Positions 18,084 to 27,414 of a stretch of DNA of 64,000 bases are shown here, in pieces. Below the pieces are notes generated by a model that worked only from the letters and a program-made list of their open reading frames with translations, did no database searches and had not been told where the DNA came from. Location: assembly GCA_013816485.1 (NCBI GenBank), contig JACDEI010000009.1, positions 1-64,000 of the forward strand, in the 5' to 3' direction. The translations under genes and the position numbers were made by a program. Within the stretch, counting starts at the first letter, position 1. Each line of letters starts with the position of its first letter. This DNA comes from Planctomycetota bacterium (GTDB taxonomy: Bacteria > Planctomycetota > UBA11346).

Positions 18084-18905
18084 ATGTTGTCACTTCCCCA
18101 TAATCATCGATCCAAGGGTTTTACCCTGATCGAACTGCTGGTGGTGATCTCGATCATCGCCATCCTCGCCGGCATGCTGCTACCGGTGATCGGCGTCGTC
18201 CGTGAAATGGCCCGTCAGTCCCAGTGCGGCAAGAACCAAAGTCAGATCATCGGCGCGATGGTGGCCTACGCCACGCAGGAAGAGACGTCCTGGCCGGATC
18301 CCCGCGGCACCTCCTGGAAGGTGCCCCTGGTCGCCACTGGCGTGGTGGCCACGACTGATGCTCCCGCGTTCACCGCTGGTGCTTTCGAATTGCTCGCTGC
18401 GACGCAGTCGATCGGTAACAGTTTGTTCAAGTGCCCGAGTTCGGCCGTCGGCGGCCCGAATAGGAACGTCAAAGCCACTGTTTCAGCCGCCAATACCGAT
18501 TGGGGCTGGAGTGGCTCCAATGTGGCGGCGGTCTCCTACGCCTTCGACTGGGCGGCGCCTGCCGACCCGGCTTCGTCCCGCGTCGTGCTGGCCGACCGCG
18601 ATACCAAGTACCACTCAGATGCCTCGATGGCCTGCTTCGGTGACGCCCACGTCAAGAAGCTCAAGAAGCACCCGACTGCCACCTCGGGCGGCAACCGTAC
18701 GACCGGCGTGATCCAGACGTCGGTCATTCTCTTCATCGAGAACCCGGACGCCAAGGGCGCTGCTGGCAAAGAAGACGACGCGAACGACATCGTTCCCGAC
18801 AACATCTACGATGATGTGAGCGATGTCGACACCGCTGGCGGCGGCGTAGCTGAAGACGTGTTCAAGCCGGGTGGCGGTCACGCCAAGCGCGCTTTCGTGA
18901 AGTAA
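18084..18905 (+). CDS. Prepilin-like protein (type II secretion/pseudopilin), copy 1
   Basis: 273 residues with AAGGAG before the ATG. A short leader MLSLPHNHRSKG is followed by [20 protein letters not shown], the class III signal: cleavage after Gly, Phe methylation, Glu at +5. The hydrophobic helix then continues into a globular domain with Cys near QCGKNQSQ and KCPSS. The C-terminal [13 protein letters not shown] resembles the FADGHV motif of the planctomycete/lentisphaeral prepilin-like families. It should be processed by a prepilin peptidase and assembled as a pilin or pseudopilin. A terminator follows. The next gene is a close paralogue. Confidence 0.92.
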   Translation: MLSLPHNHRSKGFTLIELLVVISIIAILAGMLLPVIGVVREMARQSQCGKNQSQIIGAMVAYATQEETSWPDPRGTSWKVPLVATGVVATTDAPAFTAGAFELLAATQSIGNSLFKCPSSAVGGPNRNVKATVSAANTDWGWSGSNVAAVSYAFDWAAPADPASSRVVLADRDTKYHSDASMACFGDAHVKKLKKHPTATSGGNRTTGVIQTSVILFIENPDAKGAAGKEDDANDIVPDNIYDDVSDVDTAGGGVAEDVFKPGGGHAKRAFVK

Positions 18906-18925
18906 TCCTCCATCAGGTGTGGATC

Positions 18926-18960
18926 AAAAGACCCCTGGAGTGATCCAGGGGTCTTTTTTT
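18926..18960 (+). terminator. Rho-independent terminator between the two prepilin genes
   Basis: A 14-bp stem (AAAAGACCCCTGGA, 18926-18939 with 18944-18957), loop GTGA, then a run of T. It gives each prepilin gene its own transcript. Confidence 0.93.
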
Positions 18961-18993
18961 GTATCATTGGGTATCGTCAAACCGCGCTGGATG

Positions 18994-19005
18994 GGTTATA
19001 TAACC
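18994..19005. promoter_or_regulatory. Palindrome upstream of prepilin copy 2
   Basis: GGTTATATAACC is a perfect 12-base palindrome 71 bases before the start of the second prepilin gene, in an otherwise GC-rich spacer. It could be a -10 region or an operator; there is no direct evidence for either. Confidence 0.35.
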
Positions 19006-19076
19006 GTATCGCGCTCGTTTTTCTGGCGCTCCCGTGCGTCCGGTAGTTTGTCATCCCTCATCTTCAGGAGCCTCCC

Positions 19077-19901
19077 ATGTCCTGGTTCCCCACATCTACC
19101 CTGCGATGCCGGGGCTTCACCCTGATCGAATTGCTGGTGGTGGTCTCCATCATCGCCATTCTCGCCGGGATGTTATTGCCGGTGATCGGCATCGTCCGTG
19201 AATCCGCGCGCCAGTCGCAGTGCGGGAAGAACCAGAGCCAGATCCTTGGCGCGATGGTGGCCTATTCGTCGCAGGAGGACACCGGTTGGCCTGATCCGCG
19301 GGGTGCGTCGTGGAAGGTGCCCTACGCGGCTTCCGGGGTGGTGGCGGCGAGCGATGCTCCGCGATTCACTGCCGGTGCTTTCGAATTGGTCGCGGTCAAA
19401 CAATCGATGGTCAATGGCATGTTCCGCTGTCCCAGTGCAGCGGTCGGCGGTCCGAACAACAACGTCAAAGCGTCGCTCTCGGCCGCCAACACCGATTGGG
19501 GCTGGAGTGGCAGCAACGCCGCCGCGGTGTCCTACGCTTTCGATTGGTCTGCTCCGCCTGATCCCGGCTCGGCGCGTGTCATCATGGCGGATCGTGACGC
19601 GAAGTACCATTCCGATGTCGCGGTGGCCTGCTTCGGTGACGCCCACGTCAAGAAACTGAAGAAACACACCGCAGCGACCTCGGGCGGCAATCGCACCACT
19701 GGCGTGATCCAGTCGTCGGTCACCGTCTTCATCGAAAACCCCGACGCCAAAGGTGCGGCCGGTGTCGATGACAACGCTGCCAACGTCGTACCGGACAACA
19801 TCTATGACGACGTCAGCGATGTCGATACGGCCGCTGGTGGCACACCTGAGGATGTGTTCAAGGTCGGCGGCGGCCATCCCCGGCGCGCCTTCGTCAAGTA
19901 G
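19077..19901 (+). CDS. Prepilin-like protein (type II secretion/pseudopilin), copy 2
   Basis: 274 residues with AGGAG before the ATG. The leader [13 protein letters not shown] precedes [20 protein letters not shown]. The rest parallels copy 1 nearly residue by residue ([44 protein letters not shown]), so the pair arose by tandem duplication. The leader peptides are unrelated, whereas the mature parts are alike, which implies selection on the mature pilin. It lies convergent to the pilT-like gene. The tail [11 protein letters not shown] matches GGGHAKRAFVK in copy 1. Confidence 0.92.
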   Translation: MSWFPTSTLRCRGFTLIELLVVVSIIAILAGMLLPVIGIVRESARQSQCGKNQSQILGAMVAYSSQEDTGWPDPRGASWKVPYAASGVVAASDAPRFTAGAFELVAVKQSMVNGMFRCPSAAVGGPNNNVKASLSAANTDWGWSGSNAAAVSYAFDWSAPPDPGSARVIMADRDAKYHSDVAVACFGDAHVKKLKKHTAATSGGNRTTGVIQSSVTVFIENPDAKGAAGVDDNAANVVPDNIYDDVSDVDTAAGGTPEDVFKVGGGHPRRAFVK

Positions 19902-19967
19902 AGCCGACCTCATCGCGTCAGCGTCGGAACGCGATCGCCCAAGGTTTGCCGGTCCGTCGTGCTTCGC

Positions 19968-21053
19968 TCAGACGATCCCACCATCGCTGATGGAGATGCC
20001 ACGCATCGCCATGCGCAATTCTTCGGGATTCGGCGCGGCGTTGAGCGCAGTTTCCATGGTGATCTTGTGCTCTTTGTAGAGCTGGGTCAGCACGCGGTTA
20101 TAGTTCTGGCAGCCGTTCTCGGTGTCCTTGCCAAGTGCGTCCGCGACCTTCATGTCCTCGCCTTCCAGGATCATCTTTTTGATCACCGGGGTGATGAACA
20201 TGACTTCCACGGCGGGCACCTGCGGGACGTCCTTGGTGGCGCCTTGCAGCAATTTTTGGTTGATCACGCAGCGCAGATTGAACGCCAGAGCGGTGCGGAT
20301 CTGTTCGTGTTTCGCGACCGGAAAGAGATCGAGGATACGCCCGATGGTCTGGGCTGCACCGGACGAGTGAATGGTGCCGAACACCAGATGGCCGGTTTCC
20401 GCAGCGGTCAGCGCGGTCTCAAAAGTTTCCGCATCACGCATCTCACCCAGCAGCATGACATCCGGATCCTCGCGCACCGCCGAGCGCAGGGCCTCGGCGA
20501 AATTGACCACATCGATGCCGATTTCGCGCTGATTGATCAGCGCCTTGTCGTCAGTGAAGAGGAACTCGACCGGATCTTCGATGGTGATGATGTGGGCGCG
20601 ACGCTTGTGATTGATGTCATTCAGGACCGAGGCGATGGTGGTCGATTTCCCCGACCCGGTGATGCCGCCGATCAGCACCAGCCCTTGTTCGTAGGCGGCG
20701 CATTTCGCCAGCTGCGGCGGTAGGTGAAGCTGGTCATAGGTGGGGACTTCAAGCTTCACCCGGCGAATAGCCCCTGACAAGCGACCACAGCTGCGGAAGA
20801 CGTTGCAGCGGTAGCGTCCGGCACCTTCGAGCGCCTGCGAAAAGTCGGCGTAGCCACGGGATTCCAGCTCCGCCTTCGCCCGGTCGCCCATGATCGGTAT
20901 GAGCAGGGCGTCGGTATCCTCCGTGGTCAGCACGGCGCTTTTCATGCGCACCAATTCGCCGTTGATGCGGAAGATCGGCGGTTCACCGACCTTCAGGTGC
21001 AGATCGCTGGCGTTGTGTTTGGACATCGCGAGGAACAGTTCGTGGATGCGCAT
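19968..21053 (-). CDS. pilT: PilT-family type IV pilus retraction ATPase
   Basis: 361 residues from the ATG at 21053, chosen because MRIHELFLAMSKHNASDLHL is the usual PilT N-terminus; a longer frame from 21110 adds an unlikely Pro-rich lead. Walker A GGITGSGKSTTIAS lies at about 130-143, followed by the Asp box (IITIEDPVEF), Walker B (VMLLGEMRDAETF) and the His box (TGHLVFGTIHSSGAAQTI). It hydrolyses ATP to disassemble pilin filaments at the inner membrane. It is convergent with the prepilins and divergent from the FHA gene. No extension ATPase (PilB) is visible, so a second locus is expected elsewhere, or the system uses PilT-type activity alone. Confidence 0.93.
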   Translation of the reverse strand: MRIHELFLAMSKHNASDLHLKVGEPPIFRINGELVRMKSAVLTTEDTDALLIPIMGDRAKAELESRGYADFSQALEGAGRYRCNVFRSCGRLSGAIRRVKLEVPTYDQLHLPPQLAKCAAYEQGLVLIGGITGSGKSTTIASVLNDINHKRRAHIITIEDPVEFLFTDDKALINQREIGIDVVNFAEALRSAVREDPDVMLLGEMRDAETFETALTAAETGHLVFGTIHSSGAAQTIGRILDLFPVAKHEQIRTALAFNLRCVINQKLLQGATKDVPQVPAVEVMFITPVIKKMILEGEDMKVADALGKDTENGCQNYNRVLTQLYKEHKITMETALNAAPNPEELRMAMRGISISDGGIV

Positions 21054-21229
21054 AGGACACCTGCTCAGGGGTGGACACGTCGGACCGGTGCGGGGCAGCG
21101 GTCCGCCCATGATCCCCGCCGGTCGTACGATGGTAGCCTGCGTGCATCGGCTTCCTGGGGGCGTGTATGCGTCTCTTTTGCCAGCGCTGGCTTGAGTCCC
21201 TGCGCGGGTAGCGGATCATCGCCGCGATC

Positions 21230-23050
21230 ATGCCCTGGCTGAGTATCATTTCCGGTCCCGGTGCCGGGCAGCGCCATGAGCTGCGTCCGCCACGGACCAC
21301 CATCGGTCGTGACCCGACGAATCCGATCCAGATCGCCGACCCCAAGTCCAGTCGCGTCCATGCCGAGGTGGTGGTTGACGGTGGACGCTATCACGTGCGC
21401 GACCTCGACAGTTCGAACGGTACCTGGGCTGGAGATGGCCGCATCGCCAGCCTGCCATTGATCGACGGATCCGAATTCCGCATCGGAGCGACCCGCTTCC
21501 GCTTTGAGAGTGTGGTGTCACCCAGTGACAGCGAGTGGTCGGACCCGGCGAGCATCCAAGGACTCGAACAGCACAAGACCGTGCTGTTCACCCAGGTAAG
21601 CGATGCCGACAACCATACCCTTGCCCGTGCCAACGCCTACCTGGTGCTGCTCCATCACCTGATCCGGCGCAGCAACGTCGCGCCGGATCGTGAGGCCTTG
21701 TTCGAACTGTTGGACGACGCTGCGGCGGAGGTGCTCGAAGGTGATCGCTGCGCGGTTTTCCTGCCGGCGGAGAGCGGCAACGGCTGGTCGTTGTGGCCAG
21801 CACATGAACGCCGTCTGCGCGCGCGTTTTGGCGCGGTGCCTTTCGCTCGCACCTTGCTGGCCGCGGTACGCAGTCGTGGTGAGCCGCTGTTGTGCACCAG
21901 CGACGGTGATCTGGCGCCGTCCGCCAGCATGGTCCAGGCTGGAGTACAGAGCGCGATGTCGGCCCCGGTGCGGATCGGCGCTGACATCCATGCGCTGCTC
22001 TACGTTGATCGCCTGACTGTGGGGCAACCGTTCACTCGCACTGATCTGGAGTTCCTCGCGGCGGTGGCCAACCAGATGGCGGTGCGTCTTGCCAGCCGGG
22101 TTGCTGACGAGGCCGTGCCGCTCACCCAGGTGGTATCACCAGCGCCCAGCGCAGTGATCGACCTGATCGGTGAGGATCCGGCCATCGTCCAGGTACGTGA
22201 TCAGGCCGGACGTCTGGCCGCAGTGACGATCCCGGTGCTCATCACCGGTGAATCCGGCACCGGCAAGGATTTGCTCGCCCGTTTCATCCACACCCGTTCG
22301 GCACGTCGCGGGCGACCATTCCAGGTCGTCACCTGTGCCGCCCTCGACGATCAGACGGCTGAGGCGGTATTGTTCGGGCGGGCGAACGGCGCTCCTGGGA
22401 TCTTCGAACTGGCGGATGGCGGCACGGTCTACCTTGATGGGATCGCCGAATTGCCGCGGTCAGTCCAGGCACGCGTGCAACGCGTCATCGAGACCGGCGA
22501 GGTGCAACGTCCGGGGCTGGCGAGCGCACACCATGTCGATGTGCGGGTGATCGCCGCGAACGTTCAGGAGATGCCGCTGGGCGCGCTCGACGCGGGCCTG
22601 TTCCATGCGTTCGCCGGACGCCCGCTGCACCTTCCGCCGCTGCGGCATCGTGCTGGCGACATCGAGGTGTTGGCGCACTGCCTTCTGAAGCAGCATGCAG
22701 TGCAACACGGCCAACCAGCGAAACGTCTGGCAGCAGAGACCACGGCGGTGTTGTTGCGCTATGGTTGGCCGGGGAATGCCCGCGAATTGCGCCACGCGCT
22801 GGAGCATGCGGCCATCGCTGCGACGGGTGCGATTATCGCGCCGAAGGATCTGCCGGAAGCGTTGATGAAGGGGACTGCTGGAACTGACGCGGTGACCGGA
22901 GCGGCAATCGAAAGCCTCGCCGTGGTGGAACGCTCACACATCCTGCGGGTGCTGGAGCACTGTGGCGGCAACAAGAAGGCCGCTGCCGAATTGCTCGAAA
23001 TCGACCGCAGTACGCTCTACGCCAAGCTCAGACAGTACGGTGTTGGCTGA
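21230..23050 (+). CDS. FHA-GAF-AAA+ (degenerate sigma-54 type)-Fis HTH regulator
   Basis: 606 residues in four modules. 1-95 is an FHA phosphopeptide-binding domain (TTIGRDPTNPIQI, SSRVHAE, DLDSSNGTWA). About 150-290 is GAF-like. About 315-550 is an AAA+ module of the sigma-54 activator type with Walker A GESGTGK at 340-346. The C-terminus is a Fis-type HTH (HCGGNKKAAAELLEIDRSTL). The AAA+ module is abnormal: the region that should hold the GAFTGA loop is shortened (LFGRANGAPGIFELADGG, from 381), Walker B reads YLDG at 401-404 instead of LDE, and the arginine-finger segment is replaced (LDAGLFHAFAG). It probably binds DNA and phosphoproteins but cannot drive sigma-54 open complex formation. 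Confidence 0.88.
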   Translation: MPWLSIISGPGAGQRHELRPPRTTIGRDPTNPIQIADPKSSRVHAEVVVDGGRYHVRDLDSSNGTWAGDGRIASLPLIDGSEFRIGATRFRFESVVSPSDSEWSDPASIQGLEQHKTVLFTQVSDADNHTLARANAYLVLLHHLIRRSNVAPDREALFELLDDAAAEVLEGDRCAVFLPAESGNGWSLWPAHERRLRARFGAVPFARTLLAAVRSRGEPLLCTSDGDLAPSASMVQAGVQSAMSAPVRIGADIHALLYVDRLTVGQPFTRTDLEFLAAVANQMAVRLASRVADEAVPLTQVVSPAPSAVIDLIGEDPAIVQVRDQAGRLAAVTIPVLITGESGTGKDLLARFIHTRSARRGRPFQVVTCAALDDQTAEAVLFGRANGAPGIFELADGGTVYLDGIAELPRSVQARVQRVIETGEVQRPGLASAHHVDVRVIAANVQEMPLGALDAGLFHAFAGRPLHLPPLRHRAGDIEVLAHCLLKQHAVQHGQPAKRLAAETTAVLLRYGWPGNARELRHALEHAAIAATGAIIAPKDLPEALMKGTAGTDAVTGAAIESLAVVERSHILRVLEHCGGNKKAAAELLEIDRSTLYAKLRQYGVG

Positions 23051-23062
23051 TGCGGTGAACGG

Positions 23063-24952
23063 TCAGGTGAGTTGACCGTTGGCCAAGCGGTAGAAAGCGC
23101 CCTGCTTGGCCATCAGTTCATCATAGGTTCCGCTTTCGACCACGCGCCCTTCCTCGAGGACGGCGATGCGGTGGGCATTGCGCACCGTCGACAAGCGGTG
23201 CGCGATGATCAGTGTGCTGCGCCCGTGCATCAGCACGTCGAGCGCCTGCTGCACCAGCCGTTCGCTTTCAGGATCGAGCGCACTAGTGGCTTCATCGAGG
23301 ATCAGCAGCTTAGGATCGCGGTAGAGCGCACGGGCGATCGCTAAACGTTGGCGTTGTCCACCGGATAGGCCCATGCCGCGATCACCGAGCACGGTCTGGT
23401 AGCCGTTCGGCAACTGACGGATGAACTCCTCGGCATTGGCGCGGACAGCAGCTTCCTCGATACGTTTGGGATCCGGGTTCTCGTCGCCCCAGGCGATGTT
23501 GCCGGCGACGGAGTCATGGAAGAGCACGACATCCTGGCTGACCACTCCGACGTGGCGGCGCACGGTGCGGCGATCGACTTGGCGCAGATCGTTGCCGTCG
23601 ATGGCGACGGTGCCCTGCTCGGGATCATAGAAGCCGAGCATCAAGCTGGCGATGGTGCTCTTGCCCGAACCCGACGGACCGACCAGCGCGAGTGAGCTGC
23701 CCACGGGTATGCGCAGATCGACCCCTGCAAGGCTGTGCCGCTGGCTGCCGGCGTAGCGGAAATGCACGTTGTCCAGGCGTACGTCGCCCTGCACCGCCGA
23801 CAGCGCCGGCTTGCCATCATTGCGTTCTTCCGACTCGCTTTCGTAGAGCTCCGAGAGCGATTGCAGCGCGTCGCTGGCGCCAGCGACCGTGGGCATGCCG
23901 TAGATGATGCCGCTCACCGCACCAGAGATGATCCCGTAGTAGCTCCAGAAGATGAAGAGCGCGCCGTAGCTGATCTCATCGCGTACACACAGCCACGCGC
24001 CGACGCCGATGACGGCCATGTTGAGCAACGAACCGACGGCCCAGCCGGTGGAGCCGAAGAACGCATGGGTCACGTCAACCCGCACACCACTGGTGGCGAC
24101 CTTGCGTGCCGCGGATTCCAGACGTTTTTCCGCGTATTCCTCCACCGCGTGGGCACGCGTCACGCGCACGCCGTGCAGCGCTTCGTTGAGCGACGAGACG
24201 AAACCCGACTCGGCGACGCGGAACTCCTCGCTGCGACGGCGCATCGGTGGCCACAGCAGGTGGGCGGTGATGAGGTTGGCTGGCACGATCAGACCGAGGA
24301 CCAGCAGGAACCAGGGATTGTACATCGCCACGATCGCCAGGGTGATGATGATGGTCGTGCCCTGCATCAGGATGCATTCGGCCAGGTAGTTCTGCATCCC
24401 CTCCAGGCGACCGATATCGAGCAGGAACTTGTTCTGCAGGATGCCGGCCTGCGCCCGATCGTGAAAAGCGAAAGTCAGCTTGTGCAGACGGCGCACCAGA
24501 GAACGACGTAGTGCGGCCGCCAGTGCGCGGCCCTGGATCGAGCGCAGACGGCGTTCACCGACGGTGGTGATGACGTTCATCACGCAGAGCAAGAACGACA
24601 CGGTCATCACCCACCACAGATCCCCCATCACCGCAGCACGACGCTCAGGGGTGGCGAGCAGATCGAACACGTGACCGATCAGCAGCGGGAAGATCCACAC
24701 CGGAGAATTACGCAGATTGATCAGCGTCCACACCACTGGCACTAGGAAACGTTTGTTCTGCACCAGGTGCATGTAGGCGGAGAGCGGATTGCGCCGCTCA
24801 CCGGCCGTGACCGAGGTGATCGACGCGAGGCGTTCCGACACTTGTTCGATGGAGGCCGCGTCGCGCAGAGGAGAACGGTGATCAGCCAAGGGGCGGGCTC
24901 CTCCCTGTGGATCAGGGAAGAGCGCAGTGTCCCGCGCGCAGGCGTGGGTCAA
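23063..24952 (-). CDS. ABC exporter, fused permease and ATPase (MsbA/LmrA type)
   Basis: 629 residues. The N-terminal part (about 60-370) holds membrane helices of the type I exporter fold (FLVPVVWTLINLRNSPVWIF; WWVMTVSFLLCVMNVITTV; IIITLAIVAMYNPWFLLVLG). The ATPase domain has Walker A GPSGSGKST near residue 423, signature LSGGQRQRLAIARALY near 530, Walker B LLILDEATSALD and the H-loop IIAHRLST. It would act as a dimer exporting a lipid, peptide or drug; the substrate cannot be read. The first 60 residues are poorly conserved in look and the true start may be internal. It is convergent with the FHA gene. Confidence 0.92.
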   Translation of the reverse strand: MTHACARDTALFPDPQGGARPLADHRSPLRDAASIEQVSERLASITSVTAGERRNPLSAYMHLVQNKRFLVPVVWTLINLRNSPVWIFPLLIGHVFDLLATPERRAAVMGDLWWVMTVSFLLCVMNVITTVGERRLRSIQGRALAAALRRSLVRRLHKLTFAFHDRAQAGILQNKFLLDIGRLEGMQNYLAECILMQGTTIIITLAIVAMYNPWFLLVLGLIVPANLITAHLLWPPMRRRSEEFRVAESGFVSSLNEALHGVRVTRAHAVEEYAEKRLESAARKVATSGVRVDVTHAFFGSTGWAVGSLLNMAVIGVGAWLCVRDEISYGALFIFWSYYGIISGAVSGIIYGMPTVAGASDALQSLSELYESESEERNDGKPALSAVQGDVRLDNVHFRYAGSQRHSLAGVDLRIPVGSSLALVGPSGSGKSTIASLMLGFYDPEQGTVAIDGNDLRQVDRRTVRRHVGVVSQDVVLFHDSVAGNIAWGDENPDPKRIEEAAVRANAEEFIRQLPNGYQTVLGDRGMGLSGGQRQRLAIARALYRDPKLLILDEATSALDPESERLVQQALDVLMHGRSTLIIAHRLSTVRNAHRIAVLEEGRVVESGTYDELMAKQGAFYRLANGQLT

Positions 24953-24976
24953 TCCTGCGGCGCAAAACGCTTTGCA

Positions 24977-25861
24977 TCAGCGGGTGGCTGCCGCATTGCG
25001 ACGCCGCCAATCGCCTGGGCTCATCTGGTGGTGGCTGCGGAAGAAGCGTCCGAACACGGTCGGGTCGCGATAACCGACCAGTTCACCAACCTTGGCGATG
25101 GGCAGTTCCGGCCGGCTGAGCAGTGTTTCCGCCAGGCGCAGGCGTTCACTGCGCAGGAACGCACCTGGGCTGGTGCCACGCACCTGCTGATAGAGCGCGC
25201 TGAAACGGGTGCGGCTGTAACCGGCGGCGGCGGCGAACTCCTCGACATCGAAACCGGTGTCGAGGCTGCGCAACGCGGTGGCCTCGGCCCGGGCGATGCG
25301 CGCCTCCAGGCTGAGTGTCGGCGAGGTGGAGGACGCCTCCCACACATGGCTCACCAGGGTTGTCAGCAGCGACGCGAGTTGCGCGGTCGCATCGAGCACG
25401 GCGATCGGCGAGCCATCCTTCCAGCGGCGCACCAGACGCGGCACGCCATCGCGGAACAACTGCGTCAGCGCGGGAGGAATAACGATCGGCAGGTCGACGC
25501 CCCACACCGCCTTCGGCGTCGGTTGCAACAGCGCGGTACGTTCACCCAGGTCGGATTCATAGGCACCGGCGTGGGGGTGGTCCTTCCGCCGCTCATCGAA
25601 ACGCACGTCGAAGTGGATCCACACTGGTGTGTTACCGGCAATGGACCCAACATCCGCCAGTGCTCCCGGTGGAATGAGGTACGAACTCCCGAGCGGGATC
25701 AGGTGATCCTTGCCCTCGACGCGCAGATGTTCACTGCCGAGCAGCGAGGTCGCCAACAGGTAGTGCGCCAGCCGACGCTGCGGGATGCCCCAGGCGATCT
25801 GCCGCGGGCGATCATCCGCCGCGTGGATGTACGGGCTATAGGGGCCATCCCAGGCGAGCAT
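24977..25861 (-). CDS. AraC-family transcriptional regulator
   Basis: 294 residues. The N-terminal half is a cupin-like sensor domain (RQIAWGIPQRRLAHYLLATS, then GSSYLIPPGALADVG). The C-terminal 100 residues form the double helix-turn-helix: FAAAAGYSRTRFSALYQQVR for the first and IAKVGELVGYRDPTVFGRFF for the second, with the family ending MSPGDWRRR. It lies 18 bp downstream of ureG on the same strand and 24 bp upstream of the ABC exporter, so it could be co-transcribed with either. Its ligand and targets are unknown; control of sugar or urea genes are both open. Confidence 0.9.
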   Translation of the reverse strand: MLAWDGPYSPYIHAADDRPRQIAWGIPQRRLAHYLLATSLLGSEHLRVEGKDHLIPLGSSYLIPPGALADVGSIAGNTPVWIHFDVRFDERRKDHPHAGAYESDLGERTALLQPTPKAVWGVDLPIVIPPALTQLFRDGVPRLVRRWKDGSPIAVLDATAQLASLLTTLVSHVWEASSTSPTLSLEARIARAEATALRSLDTGFDVEEFAAAAGYSRTRFSALYQQVRGTSPGAFLRSERLRLAETLLSRPELPIAKVGELVGYRDPTVFGRFFRSHHQMSPGDWRRRNAAATR

Positions 25862-25879
25862 GTGGACTGCTTCACCGAC

Positions 25880-26629
25880 TCAGTGCGCCACGCCAGTGGC
25901 GTGTTGCCACGCGTGCAGGATGTGCTCGATGATCACGTCGACACCGACCCCAGCCTTCACCTGCGCGAAGACGTAGGGACCGCCACCACGAATTTTCACC
26001 GTGTCGCGTTCCATCACCCCCAGGTCAGCGCCAACGGCCGCGGCCAGGTCGGTTTTATTGATCACGAACATATCCGACTGGGTGATGCCGGGACCGCCTT
26101 TGCGCGGGACCTTGTCGCCACCAGCGACATCGATGACGTAGATGATGTAGTCCGCCAGTTCGCGGCTGTAGTTCGCCGCCAGGTTGTCGCCGCCGGATTC
26201 GATCAGCAGGATCTGCGGCGTGAACTGGGCGTGCAGTTCTTCCAGCGCATGCAGGTTGGCGGTGATGTCCTCTCGGATCGCCGCATGTGGGCAACCACCG
26301 GTTTCCACCGCACGGATACGCTCCGCCGGCAGCGCCTGATTGCGGATGAGGAACTCGCCGTCCTCCTTGGTGAAGATGTCATTGGTCACCGCGGCGATGT
26401 TGTAGTTCTCACGCAGGCGCCGGCAGAGTTGCAGCATCAGTGCAGTCTTGCCACTGCCCACCGGCCCGCCGATGCCGACGGTGAAGGCACGTTCGCTAAA
26501 GTTGCGGTTGAGCGGCTTTTCCCGCAGGTGGAAAAGGCCTGGGCCATCCAACTTTTCGTGCGTGTGGCCGTGTCCATGATCATCCCCCATGCCATGAGCG
26601 TGATGATCGTGAGGGTGTCCGCCGTGCAT
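25880..26629 (-). CDS. ureG: Urease accessory GTPase UreG with His-rich N-terminus
   Basis: 249 residues, about 40 longer than a typical bacterial UreG because of a His/Asp/Gly-rich head ([20 protein letters not shown] and on to about residue 26) likely to bind nickel. The GTPase core follows: P-loop [14 protein letters not shown] at about 50-63, [12 protein letters not shown], the metal-binding Cys-Pro-His ([14 protein letters not shown]), ESGGDNLAA, and NKTDLA for guanine recognition. It drives nickel delivery to urease with UreD and UreF. No ureE is found in the locus, so the His-rich head may supply nickel storage or chaperoning. Four bases from the toxin stop. Confidence 0.97.
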   Translation of the reverse strand: MHGGHPHDHHAHGMGDDHGHGHTHEKLDGPGLFHLREKPLNRNFSERAFTVGIGGPVGSGKTALMLQLCRRLRENYNIAAVTNDIFTKEDGEFLIRNQALPAERIRAVETGGCPHAAIREDITANLHALEELHAQFTPQILLIESGGDNLAANYSRELADYIIYVIDVAGGDKVPRKGGPGITQSDMFVINKTDLAAAVGADLGVMERDTVKIRGGGPYVFAQVKAGVGVDVIIEHILHAWQHATGVAH

Positions 26630-26632
26630 GGT

Positions 26633-27067
26633 TCAAACCTTGGGTTGAAGGGGATGCTGCCAACGCAGCCCAGGGAAACGCGCGAAGTCACCGTCGCAGG
26701 TGATGAAGGTGCAGCCATGTTCGATCGCTAACGCGGCGAGCCATGCGTCGGCTGTCAGATTGCCGGCCGCTGGCGTTTGACGACAGAGGGAGGCGAAGAC
26801 CTCCCACGCCCGCACACCAGGTTCGACCCGCACTGCATTCGGCCGGCTACGGATCAGCTCACAAAAACGCAGCGCTGTGTCGATCGGCGTTGCCGGCCGC
26901 CACACTGGCAGGGTGACCACCCGCACAAAGCTGGCGAGCAACGCGTCGCAGTAGGCGTAACGCGTGGGTCCGTTCACCTGCTCCAGCAGCCACGCGCGGT
27001 ACCGCGAATGGTCGTCGACCTCGCCCCGCAGGGCATAGACCAGTACGTTGACGTCAGCCAGGTGCAT
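26633..27067 (-). CDS. PIN-domain toxin (VapC-like)
   Basis: 144 residues of PIN fold. The first acidic residue is in LADVNVLVYALRGE (Asp4), a second acidic cluster follows, and the C-terminal pair is in NLTADAWLAALAIEHGCTFI and TCDGDFARF. PIN toxins are Mg-dependent RNases acting on tRNA or rRNA. The start overlaps the end of the RHH antitoxin gene by 14 bases, the usual coupled TA layout. The pair is inserted between ureF and ureG within the urease gene run, three bases before ureG, which is an odd place for a TA module. Confidence 0.88.
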   Translation of the reverse strand: MHLADVNVLVYALRGEVDDHSRYRAWLLEQVNGPTRYAYCDALLASFVRVVTLPVWRPATPIDTALRFCELIRSRPNAVRVEPGVRAWEVFASLCRQTPAAGNLTADAWLAALAIEHGCTFITCDGDFARFPGLRWQHPLQPKV

Positions 27068-27329
27068 CGTTCACCGACGGCGGTTTGAGATGCGGACCGT
27101 ACAGGCGCAGATCATCGTCATTCAAGGCTGCCCGGATGATTTCCCAGGTCGGCGCAGGTCCCTGTCCGTTGATGACCGGCAGATCGACCGGGGTGACGCT
27201 GGTGGCTTTGGTGGCAAGGCCTGCACGCAGGGCTTCCTCCATCACCTGGCTCAAGGTCCGATGGCTTTCCAGCGCCCGCTTGCGTGCCAGTCGCAGCAGG
27301 GCCTGATCAAGATCGATGGTCGTTCTCAT
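27054..27329 (-). CDS. Ribbon-helix-helix antitoxin of the PIN toxin
   Basis: 91 residues. The N-terminus MRTTIDLDQALLRLARKRAL with SLSQVMEEALR-like continuation (RTLSQVMEEALRAGL) is a ribbon-helix-helix DNA-binding domain of the VapB type. The remainder, TWEIIRAALNDDDLRLYGPH, should wrap the toxin. It likely neutralises the downstream PIN protein and represses its own promoter, which would lie in the repeat-bearing spacer 27330-27608. First gene of the pair, overlapping the toxin by 14 bases. Confidence 0.82.
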   Translation of the reverse strand: MRTTIDLDQALLRLARKRALESHRTLSQVMEEALRAGLATKATSVTPVDLPVINGQGPAPTWEIIRAALNDDDLRLYGPHLKPPSVNDAPG

Positions 27330-27414
27330 GCCGTGATGCTATCACTATGCATCATGATGCAACCATGTGGCATCCCCATGCCAATCGTGGCCCGAACCGA
27401 TCTGAGCACAAACG

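Noticed and set aside
24767-26731. 654-residue plus-strand frame across the AraC gene and ureG
   Set aside because: It is antisense to three clear genes (ABC exporter start, AraC regulator, UreG) and shows no domain.
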